A stretch of 64,000 bases of DNA, from assembly GCF_000717745.1 (NCBI RefSeq), contig NZ_JOBH01000001.1, positions 310,001-374,000 of the forward strand, given 5' to 3'. The notes below the pieces were generated by a model. The model searched no databases. It worked only from the letters and a program-made list of their open reading frames with translations, and was not told the origin of the DNA. This stretch comes from Streptomyces violens (lineage in GTDB: Bacteria > Actinomycetota > Actinomycetes > Streptomycetales > Streptomycetaceae). Position numbers and translations under genes: made by a program. Shown here piece after piece: positions 45,940 through 54,767 of this stretch (within the stretch, counting starts at the first letter, position 1; each line of letters opens with the position of its first letter).

Positions 45940-46674
45940 TCACCCGAAGAGCGCGAGCCGCACCTCCCGGGCGGCGGTGCGCGCGGCGGACAGCGCGGCC
46001 CGCACCGGCCGCCAGAGGACCGCCCGGATCGCATGCCCCACAGGGGTGAGGATCCAGCGGTACACCCAGCGCAGCGGCGCGACGACCAGCCACCGCCACA
46101 GGGCGGCGATGCCCCGGCCGACCGCCCGGGAAACGTACCCGGCGATCCGCCACGCCCACGCGACGGCCGCGCCGACCGCCCGCAGGACGGGCCACAGCAC
46201 GTACTCCCACACGGCCACGGCCGGCACCACGAGCAGATAGTGGGCGAGCCAGGCGAGCGCATGCCCGACCGGCGTCAGCACCCACCGGTAACACCACCGG
46301 ACCGGCACCACCAGCAGGTAGTACGCCAGCCAGGCCAGCGCCCGCCCGACCGGCGTCAGGATCCAGCGGTAGAACCAGACCGCCGGCACCACGATCAGAT
46401 ACCGGATCAGAAAGACCAGCGGCACCACGATCAGGTACTGGACCAGCCAGCCGATCGCCCGCCCGACCGGGGCGAGAATCCACCGGTACACCCAGCGCCC
46501 GACCGGCGCCAGCACATGACGCCCGATCCAGCACAAGGCATCCCACAACAGCCGCAACGGAACGACGACGATCAACACAGGGATCTTGATCACCTGCGCG
46601 AGGCAGCACCCGCCGCCCGGCTCCCACTCCCGCTCTCGCGTATTCGGTGCCTTATGAGTGCCGTCGTACGCCAT
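45940..46674 (-). CDS. Membrane protein with YRW[IV]L[AT]PVG tandem repeats
   Basis: A 244-residue protein: short hydrophilic head with GGGCC, then membrane repeats. Copies of YRW[IV]L[AT]PVG[RH]A occur at residues 63, 102, 129 and 205; the first three continue into WLxxYL[IL]VVP. A more degenerate copy is at 156-175. Each unit is one hydrophobic segment with a tyrosine/arginine/tryptophan entry. I know no family that fits. ATG at 46674 has GGAAG 8 nt upstream; a TTG 8 codons earlier is possible. Next to the GNAT gene, between the two radical-SAM-linked genes. Confidence 0.8.
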   Translation of the reverse strand: MAYDGTHKAPNTREREWEPGGGCCLAQVIKIPVLIVVVPLRLLWDALCWIGRHVLAPVGRWVYRWILAPVGRAIGWLVQYLIVVPLVFLIRYLIVVPAVWFYRWILTPVGRALAWLAYYLLVVPVRWCYRWVLTPVGHALAWLAHYLLVVPAVAVWEYVLWPVLRAVGAAVAWAWRIAGYVSRAVGRGIAALWRWLVVAPLRWVYRWILTPVGHAIRAVLWRPVRAALSAARTAAREVRLALFG

Positions 46675-46705
46675 GCCCTGCTTCCCCCGGTACCGCAATG
46701 TCCTG

Positions 46706-47269
46706 CTATGTCCTGTCGCTCACGTGCTCCGCCCGCGTCGGCACCCAGTAGCGCAGCTTTCCGCCGCGCTCGTCCTCGAAGATCCCGCCACAGGCCTCGA
46801 TGACCTTACGTGACGCGATGTTGGTGGTGTCACACGTGACCAGCGCGGACCTGATGCCGAGCGCGTGGGCCAGCGGCAGGGCCGCGCGCAGCATGGCGGT
46901 GGCGTGGCCACGGCGGCGGGCGCTGGGCCGCACGTCGTAGCCGATGTGCCCGCCGAGCTCCAGCAGGAAGTCGTTCAGCTCGTGCCGCAGCCCGAGGCGA
47001 CCGAGGTAGGTGTCGCCGTCGACGTACCAGAGGTTGGTGCACGGCACATAGCCCATCGGCCGCACGACCTCTTCGCGGGTCATCGAGCGCAGCCAGTCGG
47101 TGTACCGGGAGAAGACGACCGGGTCGTCCCACTCCCCCGCGAACTCACGGATCTCCCGCCCGACGGCCGAATCGTCACCGTCCTCCCCCCGCCCCTCGGC
47201 CCGAAGCTCCTTCATCGCCTCCAGAAACGACGCCTGGACACGCAACGTGGGTGCGATCAGCTGTGGCAT
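46706..47269 (-). CDS. GNAT family N-acetyltransferase
   Basis: A 187-residue protein with the acetyl-CoA site PSARRRGHATAMLRAALPLA (motif A, the R/Q-x-x-G-x-G/A loop) and TNIASRKVIEACGG. The acceptor is unknown. ATG at 47269 gives MPQLIAPTLRVQ; a start 12 codons upstream is possible. It is co-directional with the repeat membrane protein gene, with a 31-bp gap. Confidence 0.87.
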   Translation of the reverse strand: MPQLIAPTLRVQASFLEAMKELRAEGRGEDGDDSAVGREIREFAGEWDDPVVFSRYTDWLRSMTREEVVRPMGYVPCTNLWYVDGDTYLGRLGLRHELNDFLLELGGHIGYDVRPSARRRGHATAMLRAALPLAHALGIRSALVTCDTTNIASRKVIEACGGIFEDERGGKLRYWVPTRAEHVSDRT

Positions 47270-47291
47270 CGCAACAGTGTGCGACGCACGC

Positions 47292-47328
47292 TTCGGCCCG
47301 GCCACCGGATTCCGGTAGCCGGGCCGAA
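47292..47328 (-). terminator. Terminator after the TIGR03960 gene
   Basis: TTCGGCCCGGC pairs perfectly with GCCGGGCCGAA, with an inner ACCGG-ATT-CCGGT, 19 nt after the stop. Confidence 0.7.
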
Positions 47329-47346
47329 CTGCCTTGTGTCAGCGGG

Positions 47347-49272
47347 TCACTTCACGACCGTGAGCGGGAGCAGCTTCTTCCCGGTCGGGCCGATCTGGAT
47401 CTCCGTGTCCATCTGCGGGCACACCCCGCAGTCGAAGCAAGGGGTCCAGCGGCAGTCGTCGACCTCGGTTTCGTCGAGGGCGTCCTGCCAGTCCTCCCAG
47501 AGCCAGTCCTTGTCCAGGCCGGAGTCCAGGTGGTCCCAGGGGAGGACCTCTTCGTAGGTGCGCTCGCGGGTGGTGTACCAGGCGACGTCGACGCCGTAGT
47601 CGGGGAGGGTCTTCTCCGCGGCCTGCATCCAGCGGTCGTAGGAGAAGTGTTCGCGCCAGCCGTCGAAGCGGCCGCCGTCCTCGTAGACCGCGCGGATCAC
47701 GGCGCCGACGCGGCGGTCGCCGCGGGAGAGGAGACCCTCGACGATGCCGGGCTTGCCGTCGTGGTAACGGAAGCCGATCGAGCGGCCGTACTTCTTGTCG
47801 CCGCGGATCTTGTCGCGGAGCTTCTCCAGGCGGGCGTCGGTCTCCTCCGCCGAGAGCTGCGGGGCCCACTGGAAGGGGGTGTGCGGCTTGGGGACGAAGC
47901 CGCCGATGGAGACCGTGCAGCGGATGTCGTTCTGGCCGGATACCCGGCGGCCCTCGGCGATGACGTTGACCGCCATGTCGCCGATCTGCAGCACGTCCTC
48001 GTCGGTCTCGGTCGGCAGGCCGCACATGAAGTACAGCTTCACCTGCCGCCAGCCGTTGCCGTAGGCCGTGGAGACCGTACGGATCAGGTCCTCCTCCGAG
48101 ACCATCTTGTTGATGACCTTGCGGATGCGTTCCGAGCCGCCTTCCGGCGCGAACGTCAGGCCCGAGCGGCGGCCGTTGCGGGTCAGCTCGTTGGCCAGGT
48201 CGATGTTGAACGCGTCGACGCGGGTGGAGGGGAGGGAGAGGCCGATCTTGTCCTCTTCGTACCGGTCGGCGAGGCCCTTCGCGATGTCGCCGATCTCGGT
48301 GTGGTCCGCGGAGGACAGCGACAGCAGGCCGACCTCCTCGAATCCCGTGGCCTTCAGGCCCTTGTCCACCATGTCGCCGATGCCGGTGATGCTTCGCTCC
48401 CGTACGGGACGCGTGATCATGCCGGCCTGGCAGAAACGGCAGCCGCGGGTGCAGCCACGGAAGATCTCGACCGACATCCGTTCGTGGACGGTCTCGGCCA
48501 GGGGGACGAGCGGCTGCTTCGGGTAGGGCCACTCGTCGAGGTCCATGACGGTGTGCTTGGACACGCGCCACGGGACGCCGGAGCGGTTCGGCACGACGCG
48601 GCTGATGCGGCCGTCGGCGAGGTACTCCACGTCGTAGAACTTGGGGACGTAGACGCTGCCGGTCTTCGCGAGGCGGAAGAGCAGCTCGTCGCGGCCGCCG
48701 GGGCGGCCCTCGGCCTTCCACGCCCGGATGATCTCGGTGATCTCCAGGACGGCCTGCTCGCCGTCGCCGACCACCGCGCAGTCCAGGAAGTCCGCGATCG
48801 GCTCGGGATTGAAGGCGGCGTGGCCGCCCGCGAGGATCAGCGGGTGGTCCTCTGTGCGGTCCTTGGCGTACATGGGGATGTTCGCCAGGTCCAGCGCGGT
48901 GAGCAGGTTCGTGTAGCCCAGCTCGGTGGAGAAGGAGACGCCGAGCACGTCGAACGCGTCGATGGGGCGGTGCGCGTCGACCGTGAACTGCGGCACACCG
49001 TGCTCGCGCATCAGCGCTTCGAGGTCGGGCCAGACGCTGTAGGTGCGCTCGGCGAGCACGCCGTCGCGCTCGTTCAGGACCTCGTACAGGATCTGGACGC
49101 CCTGGTTGGGCAGTCCGACCTCGTACGCGTCGGGGTACATGAGCGCCCAGCGCACGTCGCAGGAGTCCCATGGCTTCACCGTGGAGTTGAGTTCTCCACC
49201 GACGTACTGGATGGGCTTCTGCACATGCGGGAGCAGGGCCTCGAGCTGTGGGAAGACCGACTCGGCAGACAT
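47347..49272 (-). CDS. TIGR03960 family B12-binding radical SAM protein
   Basis: A 641-residue protein with a B12-like N-terminal domain and a radical SAM core: FRGCTRGCRFCQAG supplies the CxxxCxxC cluster ligands, and LTFAPEGGSERIRKVINK is a SAM-site block. Four more cysteines near the end (CRWTPCFDCGVCP) may bind metal. In many bacteria it is fused with or next to TIGR03936; here the partner is 1.5 kb away. GAAGG lies about 10 nt upstream of the ATG. Function not known; RNA modification is a common guess. Confidence 0.9.
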   Translation of the reverse strand: MSAESVFPQLEALLPHVQKPIQYVGGELNSTVKPWDSCDVRWALMYPDAYEVGLPNQGVQILYEVLNERDGVLAERTYSVWPDLEALMREHGVPQFTVDAHRPIDAFDVLGVSFSTELGYTNLLTALDLANIPMYAKDRTEDHPLILAGGHAAFNPEPIADFLDCAVVGDGEQAVLEITEIIRAWKAEGRPGGRDELLFRLAKTGSVYVPKFYDVEYLADGRISRVVPNRSGVPWRVSKHTVMDLDEWPYPKQPLVPLAETVHERMSVEIFRGCTRGCRFCQAGMITRPVRERSITGIGDMVDKGLKATGFEEVGLLSLSSADHTEIGDIAKGLADRYEEDKIGLSLPSTRVDAFNIDLANELTRNGRRSGLTFAPEGGSERIRKVINKMVSEEDLIRTVSTAYGNGWRQVKLYFMCGLPTETDEDVLQIGDMAVNVIAEGRRVSGQNDIRCTVSIGGFVPKPHTPFQWAPQLSAEETDARLEKLRDKIRGDKKYGRSIGFRYHDGKPGIVEGLLSRGDRRVGAVIRAVYEDGGRFDGWREHFSYDRWMQAAEKTLPDYGVDVAWYTTRERTYEEVLPWDHLDSGLDKDWLWEDWQDALDETEVDDCRWTPCFDCGVCPQMDTEIQIGPTGKKLLPLTVVK

Positions 49273-49347
49273 CTCACGGACCTTCGTAGCTGACAGGGGT
49301 GACCCTCAAGCCTAACGCGGCTGAGAGGCACCCCCTGCCAGCAGCGA

Positions 49348-49437
49348 GGAGCATCCCCGCGTCGGCGGGGACCACAGCGCCCAGCGCGCCTCGCAAGCGT
49401 CGCAGTCCGGGCCAACCCCACTGGTGCGGGGAATCAC
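49348..49437 (-). CRISPR. One-spacer CRISPR remnant, type I-E-like repeats
   Basis: On the minus strand repeat A (49437-49409) begins GTGATTCCCCGC and has CCCC-8 nt-GGGG arms; repeat B (49375-49348) is GTGGTCCCCGCC followed by GACGCGGGGATGCTCC, 28 nt. The CCCC arms are exactly 61 bp apart, leaving a 33-nt spacer, as in type I-E arrays. Repeat B matches Streptomyces I-E repeats closely; A is degenerate. Only two copies exist and no cas gene is in the window. Confidence 0.55.
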
Positions 49438-49444
49438 ACCCGGC

Positions 49445-51007
49445 TCAACGACCGCCGGCAGGCGTGGTCACGTGCAGGTCCGGCGCAGCGACCGTGGCCC
49501 ACAAGACCGGCAGCTCGGCCTCCAAGGCCGTCGCGCGGGCCTCCTCGCGGGCGTACAGGACGCCGTACGCGAAGGCGTTCTCGCCCGCCGCGTGGGCCTG
49601 GGCGGCCAGCTCGCGCAGTGCTTCGCGGGCGACCACGCCGTCCTGGTGGTCGCCGAGCAGTTCCTGCAGTTCCGTCATGCGGGCGGCGAGCTCCTTCGCG
49701 GGGCGGCCCAGCTCGGGGCGTGCCGCCTCCGCCGCGTAGCGGGTGCGCTTGGCGGCCTTGCGGGCCTCGTGGAGGGCGAGGTCCCGGTCGGGGCCGGGCG
49801 GCGCGGCCAGTGCGGTCGCGACGTGGCCGGCCAGCCGCCGGAAGTCCCGCTCGACCGCTTTGGGCAGTACCTGAGCGGCCGGGCGGGTCGCGGCGCGGGC
49901 CCGGGGCGGGTCGGTGACCAGCGCGTCCAGGGAGTTCAGGAGGGTGAGGTAGCGGTCGCCGTCGAGGACGGCGATGAGGTGTTTCCGGGAGCCTTTGCGG
50001 TGGGCCTGGGTCCAGGTGCGCAGTCGGGTGCGTACGGGGCCGGGGCGCAGCTCCTTGGGGAGCGCGGCGAGGGCTTCCTGGATGCGGGCGGTGAGCACCT
50101 CGGAGTCGCGGCCGATGCCCAGCTCGGCGGCGAGCCATTTCAGTTCGGCGCTGAGGGGGTCGGTGGCGGTCCGGTCCAGGACGGTGGCGTACGAGCGGAG
50201 GGCGCTGCGGAGGCGGCGGGTGGCGACGCGCATCTGGTGGACGGAGTCGGGGAGGTCGCGGCGGACGGCGGGGTCGAGTTCGGTGATCGCGCGGACCTGG
50301 CGGGTGAGGTAGCGGAGGATGATCTCTTCGGCGGTGGGCGGCTCGCTGCGCCGGTCTCCTTCTGTCGTCCTGGTGGCTGCCTTCCGTTCGGCCTTGGGGG
50401 CCGTGTCGCGGAGCGCGCGGGCGGCTTTGGAGGCCGTGGTGGCGGGGCGCAGCCCGGCGCGCAGGAGCCGGTCCTCGACCGCGTCCAGGAGGGTCATGTC
50501 CCCGCCCGCCGTCAGCTCGACCTCGATCTCGGCCCATTCGGCGGTGCGGCCGGGGCCGGCCGGGCGGGTGGCGTGCACCCGGTCGGCGGCGATCTCCGCG
50601 AGGGCCGTGCCGTCGGCGGCCAGCAGCTGCCGGGTCTCGCGGCGGGTCTCGATCCGTACGAGGGGCAGCAGCTCGGCGTCGCGGACGCGGGAGCGGAGGA
50701 GGCCGCGCAGGGCGCGGGGGACGGTGTCGGAGAGCGGGGCGCGGATCTCGTCGCGTACGTGTGCGGCGACGGGCAGTTTCAGGTGCCAGCCGGCGTCGTC
50801 GCCGCCGGTGCGGCGGCGCAGGGTGATGCCGTCGCGGGCCAGCCGCCGGTCGGCGGTGTCGTAGTAGGTGGCGTCGAGGGTGGCCGTGCCGCGGTCCGTG
50901 ACGGACGCGACCCGGTCGACGCCGGTGAGGTCGGGGAGGGCGTCGGGCGGCAGGCCCGCGCCGTTGGCTTCGTACTTCCGCTCGATCTCGCGCACGGTGT
51001 CCGCCAT
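49445..51007 (-). CDS. CYTH-CHAD domain protein
   Basis: A 520-residue protein. The N-terminal CYTH domain carries ERKYE and DATYYDTADRRLARDGITLR, the triphosphate-tunnel signature; the C-terminal CHAD domain has HQMRVATRRLRSALRSY, HEARKAAKRTRYAAEAAR and other conserved His/Arg helices. CHAD domains bind polyphosphate. ATG at 51007 gives MADTVREIERKYE; TACGTT lies 6 nt upstream with no ribosome-binding site, so the mRNA is probably leaderless. The CRISPR remnant lies right after its stop. Confidence 0.92.
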   Translation of the reverse strand: MADTVREIERKYEANGAGLPPDALPDLTGVDRVASVTDRGTATLDATYYDTADRRLARDGITLRRRTGGDDAGWHLKLPVAAHVRDEIRAPLSDTVPRALRGLLRSRVRDAELLPLVRIETRRETRQLLAADGTALAEIAADRVHATRPAGPGRTAEWAEIEVELTAGGDMTLLDAVEDRLLRAGLRPATTASKAARALRDTAPKAERKAATRTTEGDRRSEPPTAEEIILRYLTRQVRAITELDPAVRRDLPDSVHQMRVATRRLRSALRSYATVLDRTATDPLSAELKWLAAELGIGRDSEVLTARIQEALAALPKELRPGPVRTRLRTWTQAHRKGSRKHLIAVLDGDRYLTLLNSLDALVTDPPRARAATRPAAQVLPKAVERDFRRLAGHVATALAAPPGPDRDLALHEARKAAKRTRYAAEAARPELGRPAKELAARMTELQELLGDHQDGVVAREALRELAAQAHAAGENAFAYGVLYAREEARATALEAELPVLWATVAAPDLHVTTPAGGR

Positions 51008-51013
51008 GGGGCG

Positions 51014-51019
51014 AACGTA
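51014..51019 (-). promoter_or_regulatory. -10 box of the CYTH-CHAD gene (leaderless start)
   Basis: TACGTT on the minus strand, 6 nt before the ATG. Confidence 0.5.
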
Positions 51020-51064
51020 CTGGCCTGTCCTGCTTTTGGGGAGCCCCACGGCGCCTCCAGGCGC

Positions 51065-51100
51065 AGTGCGGGCGGCGCCCGGAGGCTCCCCGCCCGCACT
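51065..51100 (-). terminator. Terminator after pyc
   Basis: AGTGCGGGCGG pairs perfectly with CCGCCCGCACT around a 14-nt loop, 34 nt after the pyc stop. Confidence 0.65.
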
Positions 51101-51118
51101 ACGCCCAGAGGCGCTCCG

Positions 51119-51146
51119 CTCACTCCACGACGCTCACTCCACGACG
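51119..51146. repeat. 14-bp tandem duplication at the pyc stop
   Basis: CTCACTCCACGACG occurs twice head to tail (51119-51132 and 51133-51146); the second copy holds the stop codon and the final Val-Val-Glu codons. Confidence 0.85.
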
Positions 51147-54100
51147 ATGAGCAGGTCGCCGCCCTCGACCTGGGCGATCGGGGAGATGGCGATGCGGGTG
51201 ACCGTGCCGCCGGTGGGTGCGGTGATCGCGGCCTCCATCTTCATGGCCTCGATGGTGCCGATGGTGGCGCCCGCCTCGACCTTTTGGCCCTCCTCGACGG
51301 CGAGGGTGACGACGCCGGCGAACGGGGCGGGCAGGTGGCCGGGGTTGTTCTTGTCGGCCTTCTCGGCGGTCGGCACCTCGCTGGCCACCGACCGGTCGCG
51401 GACCTGGATGGGCCGCAGCTGGCCGTTGAGGATGCACATCACGGTGCGCATGCCGCGCTCGTCGGCCTCGGAGATCGCCTCCAGGCCGATGAGCAGCTGG
51501 ACGCCGGGGGCGAGCCGGACGACGTGTTCCTCGCCGTGGTGCAGCCCGTAGAAGAACAGGTCGCTGGAGAGCGGGGAGGTGTCGCCGTAGCGCTCGCGGT
51601 GGGTCGTGAAGTCCTTGGCCGGGCCGGGGAAGAGCAGCTCGTTGAGGACTTCCTGGCGCTCCGCGGAGGTCCCGGAGAGGCGCTTGGACTCGTCGGCGGA
51701 CAGTTCGGTGATGCCGGGGGCCTCGGCGCGGCCTTCGAGGGCGCGGCTGCGGAGCGGCTCGGGCCAGCCGCCGGCCGGTTCGCCCAGCTCGCCGCGGAGG
51801 AAGCCGATGACGGAGCCGGGGATGTCGAAGCGGGCGGGGTCGGCGGCGAACTCCTCGGTGGAGACCCCGGCGCCGACCAGGGCGAGCGCGAGGTCGCCGA
51901 CGACCTTGGAGCTGGGGGTGACCTTGACGAGGCGGCCGAGGAGGCGGTCGGCGCCCGCGTAGGCGTTCTCGATCTGCTCGAAGCGGTCGCCGAGGCCGAG
52001 GGCGATGGCCTGCTGGCGGAGGTTGGAGAGCTGGCCGCCGGGGATCTCGTGCGCGTATACGCGTCCGGTGGGGGCGGGCAGGCCCGCCTCGAAGGGCGCG
52101 TAGACCTTGCGTACGGCTTCCCAGTACGGCTCCAGGGCGCAGACCGCGTCGAGGTCGATGCCGGTGTCGCGGTCGGTGTGGGCCGCGGCGGCGACGATCG
52201 CGGAGAGGGCGGGCTGGCTGGTGGTACCGGCCAGGGCGGCGGAGGCGCCGTCGACGGCGTCCGCGCCGGCCTCCCAGCCCGCGAGGTACGTGGCGAGCTG
52301 GCCGCCGGGGGTGTCGTGGGTGTGGATGTGGACGGGCAGGTCGAAGTTCTGGCGGAGGGCCGTGACCAGCTTCTTCGCGGCGGGCGCGCGGAGCAGCCCC
52401 GCCATGTCCTTGATGGCGAGGACATGGGCGCCCGCGTCGACCATCTGCTCGGCGAGGCGGAGGTAGTAGTCGAGGGTGTAGAGCTTCTCGCCGGGGTTGG
52501 CGAGGTCGCCGGTGTAGCTCATGGCGACCTCGGCGATCGCGGTGCCGGTCTCGCGCACGGCGTCGATCGCGGGGCGCATCTGGTCGACGTTGTTGAGCGC
52601 GTCGAAGATGCGGAAGATGTCGATGCCGGTGTCGGCGGCCTCCTGCACGAAGGAGCGGGTGACCTGCTCGGGGTACGGGGTGTAGCCGACGGTGTTGCGG
52701 CCGCGCAGCAGCATCTGGAGGCAGATGTTGGGGACGGCTTCGCGCAGCGCCGCCAGCCGCTCCCACGGGTCCTCGTACAGGAAGCGCAGCGCCACGTCGT
52801 ACGTCGCGCCGCCCCACGCTTCGAGGGAGAGCAGCCCGGGGGTGGTGCGGGCGACGTGTCCCGCGACCTCCAGCAGGTCCTTGGTGCGGACGCGGGTGGC
52901 CAGCAGGGACTGGTGGGCGTCGCGGAAGGTGGTGTCGGTGACGCCGAGCGCGGGCCGGGCGCGCAGGTCGGCGGCGAAGCCCTCGGGGCCGAGCTGCCGG
53001 AGCCGCTGCCGGGAGCCGTCGGGGATCGGCGCGGAGGTGTCGATCGCGGGCAGCTTCTCGTGCGGCGCGACGGTGGCGGGGCGGTCGCCGTGCGGCTTGT
53101 TGACCGTGACGTCGGCGAGGTATTCGAGGATGCGGGTGCCGCGGTCGGCGGAGCCGCGCTGGGTGAGCAGTTCGGGGTGCTGCTCGATGAAGGAGGTGGT
53201 GACCTTCCCCGCGCGGAAGTCCGGGGTGTCCAGTACCGCCTGCAGGAACGGGATGTTGGTGGCGACGCCGCGGATGCGGAACTCGGTGACGGCGCGCCGC
53301 GCGCGGCCGACGGCGGTGGCGAAGTCGCGGCCCCGGCAGGTGAGCTTGACCAGCATCGAGTCGAAGTGCGCGCCGACCTCGGCGCCGAGGTTGGTGCCGC
53401 CGTCCAGGCGGACGCCCGCGCCGCCCGGGGAGCGGTAGGCGGTGATCCGGCCGGTGTCGGGCCGGAAGCCGTTGGCGGGGTCCTCGGTGGTGATGCGGCA
53501 CTGCAGCGCCGAGCCGCGCAGCACGATCTTCTCCTGGCTGAGCCCGAGGTCGGCCAGCGATTCACCGGCGGCGATGCGCAGCTGCGACTGTACGAGGTCG
53601 ACGTCCGTCACTTCTTCGGTGACGGTGTGCTCGACCTGGATGCGCGGGTTCATCTCGATGAAGACGTGGTTGCCGCGCGCGTCGACGAGGAATTCGACGG
53701 TACCGGCGCAGGTGTAGCCGATCTGCCGGGCGAAGGCGACGGCGTCGGCGCAGATGCGTTCGCGCAGCTCGGCGGGGAGGTTGGGAGCCGGGGCCAGCTC
53801 GATGACCTTCTGGTGGCGGCGCTGGACGCTGCAGTCCCGCTCGTACAGGTGGATCACGTTGCCGTGGGTGTCGGCGAGGATCTGCACCTCGATGTGGCGC
53901 GGGTCGACGACGGCCTGCTCCAGGAAGACGGTCGGGTCGCCGAAGGCCGACTCGGCCTCGCGGGCCGCCGCCTCGACGGCCTCGCGCAGCTGGGCGCGCT
54001 CGGCGACCCGGCGCATGCCGCGCCCGCCGCCGCCGGCCACCGCCTTCACGAAGACCGGGAACTCCATGTCCTCGGCCGCCGCCAGCAGCTCCTCGACGTC

Positions 54101-54517
54101 GGAGGAGGGCGCGGAGGAGGCGAGGACGGGCAGCCCGGCGGCCTTGGCGGCGGCGATGGCCCGCGCCTTGTTGCCGGTGAGCTCCAGTACTTCGGTGGAG
54201 GGGCCGACGAAGGTGATGCCGTGCTCGGCGCAGGCGGCGGCCAGGTCGGGGTTCTCGGAGAGAAAGCCGTACCCGGGGTAGACGGCGTCGGCGCCGGCCT
54301 GGCGTGCCGCGCGGACGACCTCCTCGACCGAGAGGTACGCGCGCACGGGGTGGCCGGGCTCGCCGATCTGGTAGGCCTCGTCCGCCTTGAGGCGGTGGCC
54401 GGAGTTGCGATCCTCGTGGGGGAACACCGCTACGGTCTGCGCGCCCAGCTCATAGGCGGCGCGGAAGGCGCGGATGGCGATTTCGCCACGGTTGGCGACC
54501 AGGACCTTCGAGAACAT
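51134..54517 (-). CDS. pyc: Pyruvate carboxylase
   Basis: A 1127-residue biotin enzyme that makes oxaloacetate from pyruvate, bicarbonate and ATP. In order: biotin carboxylase (MFSKVLVANRGEIAIRAFRA, the GGGGRGM loop, FIEMNPRIQVEHTVTEEVT), carboxyltransferase (TTFRDAHQSLLATRVR, HIHTHDTPGG) and biotinyl domain with the biotin lysine in EAMKMEA. ATG at 54517 has AGGAGAAG about 10 nt upstream. It stands between the CYTH-CHAD gene and rodA; in S. coelicolor, as I recall it, pyc is elsewhere on the chromosome. Confidence 0.98.
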   Translation of the reverse strand: MFSKVLVANRGEIAIRAFRAAYELGAQTVAVFPHEDRNSGHRLKADEAYQIGEPGHPVRAYLSVEEVVRAARQAGADAVYPGYGFLSENPDLAAACAEHGITFVGPSTEVLELTGNKARAIAAAKAAGLPVLASSAPSSDVEELLAAAEDMEFPVFVKAVAGGGGRGMRRVAERAQLREAVEAAAREAESAFGDPTVFLEQAVVDPRHIEVQILADTHGNVIHLYERDCSVQRRHQKVIELAPAPNLPAELRERICADAVAFARQIGYTCAGTVEFLVDARGNHVFIEMNPRIQVEHTVTEEVTDVDLVQSQLRIAAGESLADLGLSQEKIVLRGSALQCRITTEDPANGFRPDTGRITAYRSPGGAGVRLDGGTNLGAEVGAHFDSMLVKLTCRGRDFATAVGRARRAVTEFRIRGVATNIPFLQAVLDTPDFRAGKVTTSFIEQHPELLTQRGSADRGTRILEYLADVTVNKPHGDRPATVAPHEKLPAIDTSAPIPDGSRQRLRQLGPEGFAADLRARPALGVTDTTFRDAHQSLLATRVRTKDLLEVAGHVARTTPGLLSLEAWGGATYDVALRFLYEDPWERLAALREAVPNICLQMLLRGRNTVGYTPYPEQVTRSFVQEAADTGIDIFRIFDALNNVDQMRPAIDAVRETGTAIAEVAMSYTGDLANPGEKLYTLDYYLRLAEQMVDAGAHVLAIKDMAGLLRAPAAKKLVTALRQNFDLPVHIHTHDTPGGQLATYLAGWEAGADAVDGASAALAGTTSQPALSAIVAAAAHTDRDTGIDLDAVCALEPYWEAVRKVYAPFEAGLPAPTGRVYAHEIPGGQLSNLRQQAIALGLGDRFEQIENAYAGADRLLGRLVKVTPSSKVVGDLALALVGAGVSTEEFAADPARFDIPGSVIGFLRGELGEPAGGWPEPLRSRALEGRAEAPGITELSADESKRLSGTSAERQEVLNELLFPGPAKDFTTHRERYGDTSPLSSDLFFYGLHHGEEHVVRLAPGVQLLIGLEAISEADERGMRTVMCILNGQLRPIQVRDRSVASEVPTAEKADKNNPGHLPAPFAGVVTLAVEEGQKVEAGATIGTIEAMKMEAAITAPTGGTVTRIAISPIAQVEGGDLLIVVE

Positions 54518-54767
54518 GGGAGCTGACTTCTCCTGACGGGGCGGCTTGGGGGCGCCTGCGTACGGATACGGAACTCTGTCTCGGGATACGGACTGTTGTC
54601 TCGCTGAAGCTGTGCGCGACAGCATGCCGTCCGGGCGGCGTTACCGCCACGTAAGACCTGTCACAGTCCGTGTCCGTGTGCACGGGGTAGACGTACCGGA
54701 ACGGGTGTGGTCCGGCCCCCTGGCGGGGAACCGGACCACGGTGGTGCCGACGACGGGCCGGGCGGCG

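Noticed and set aside
49424..54526. A 1700-residue plus-strand open frame opposite the CYTH-CHAD gene and pyc
   Set aside because: It is antisense to two clear genes with normal motifs; long antisense frames are expected in DNA of this GC content. Similar antisense frames at 5294-9070 (opposite leuS) and 40665-44495 (opposite rne) were dropped for the same reason.
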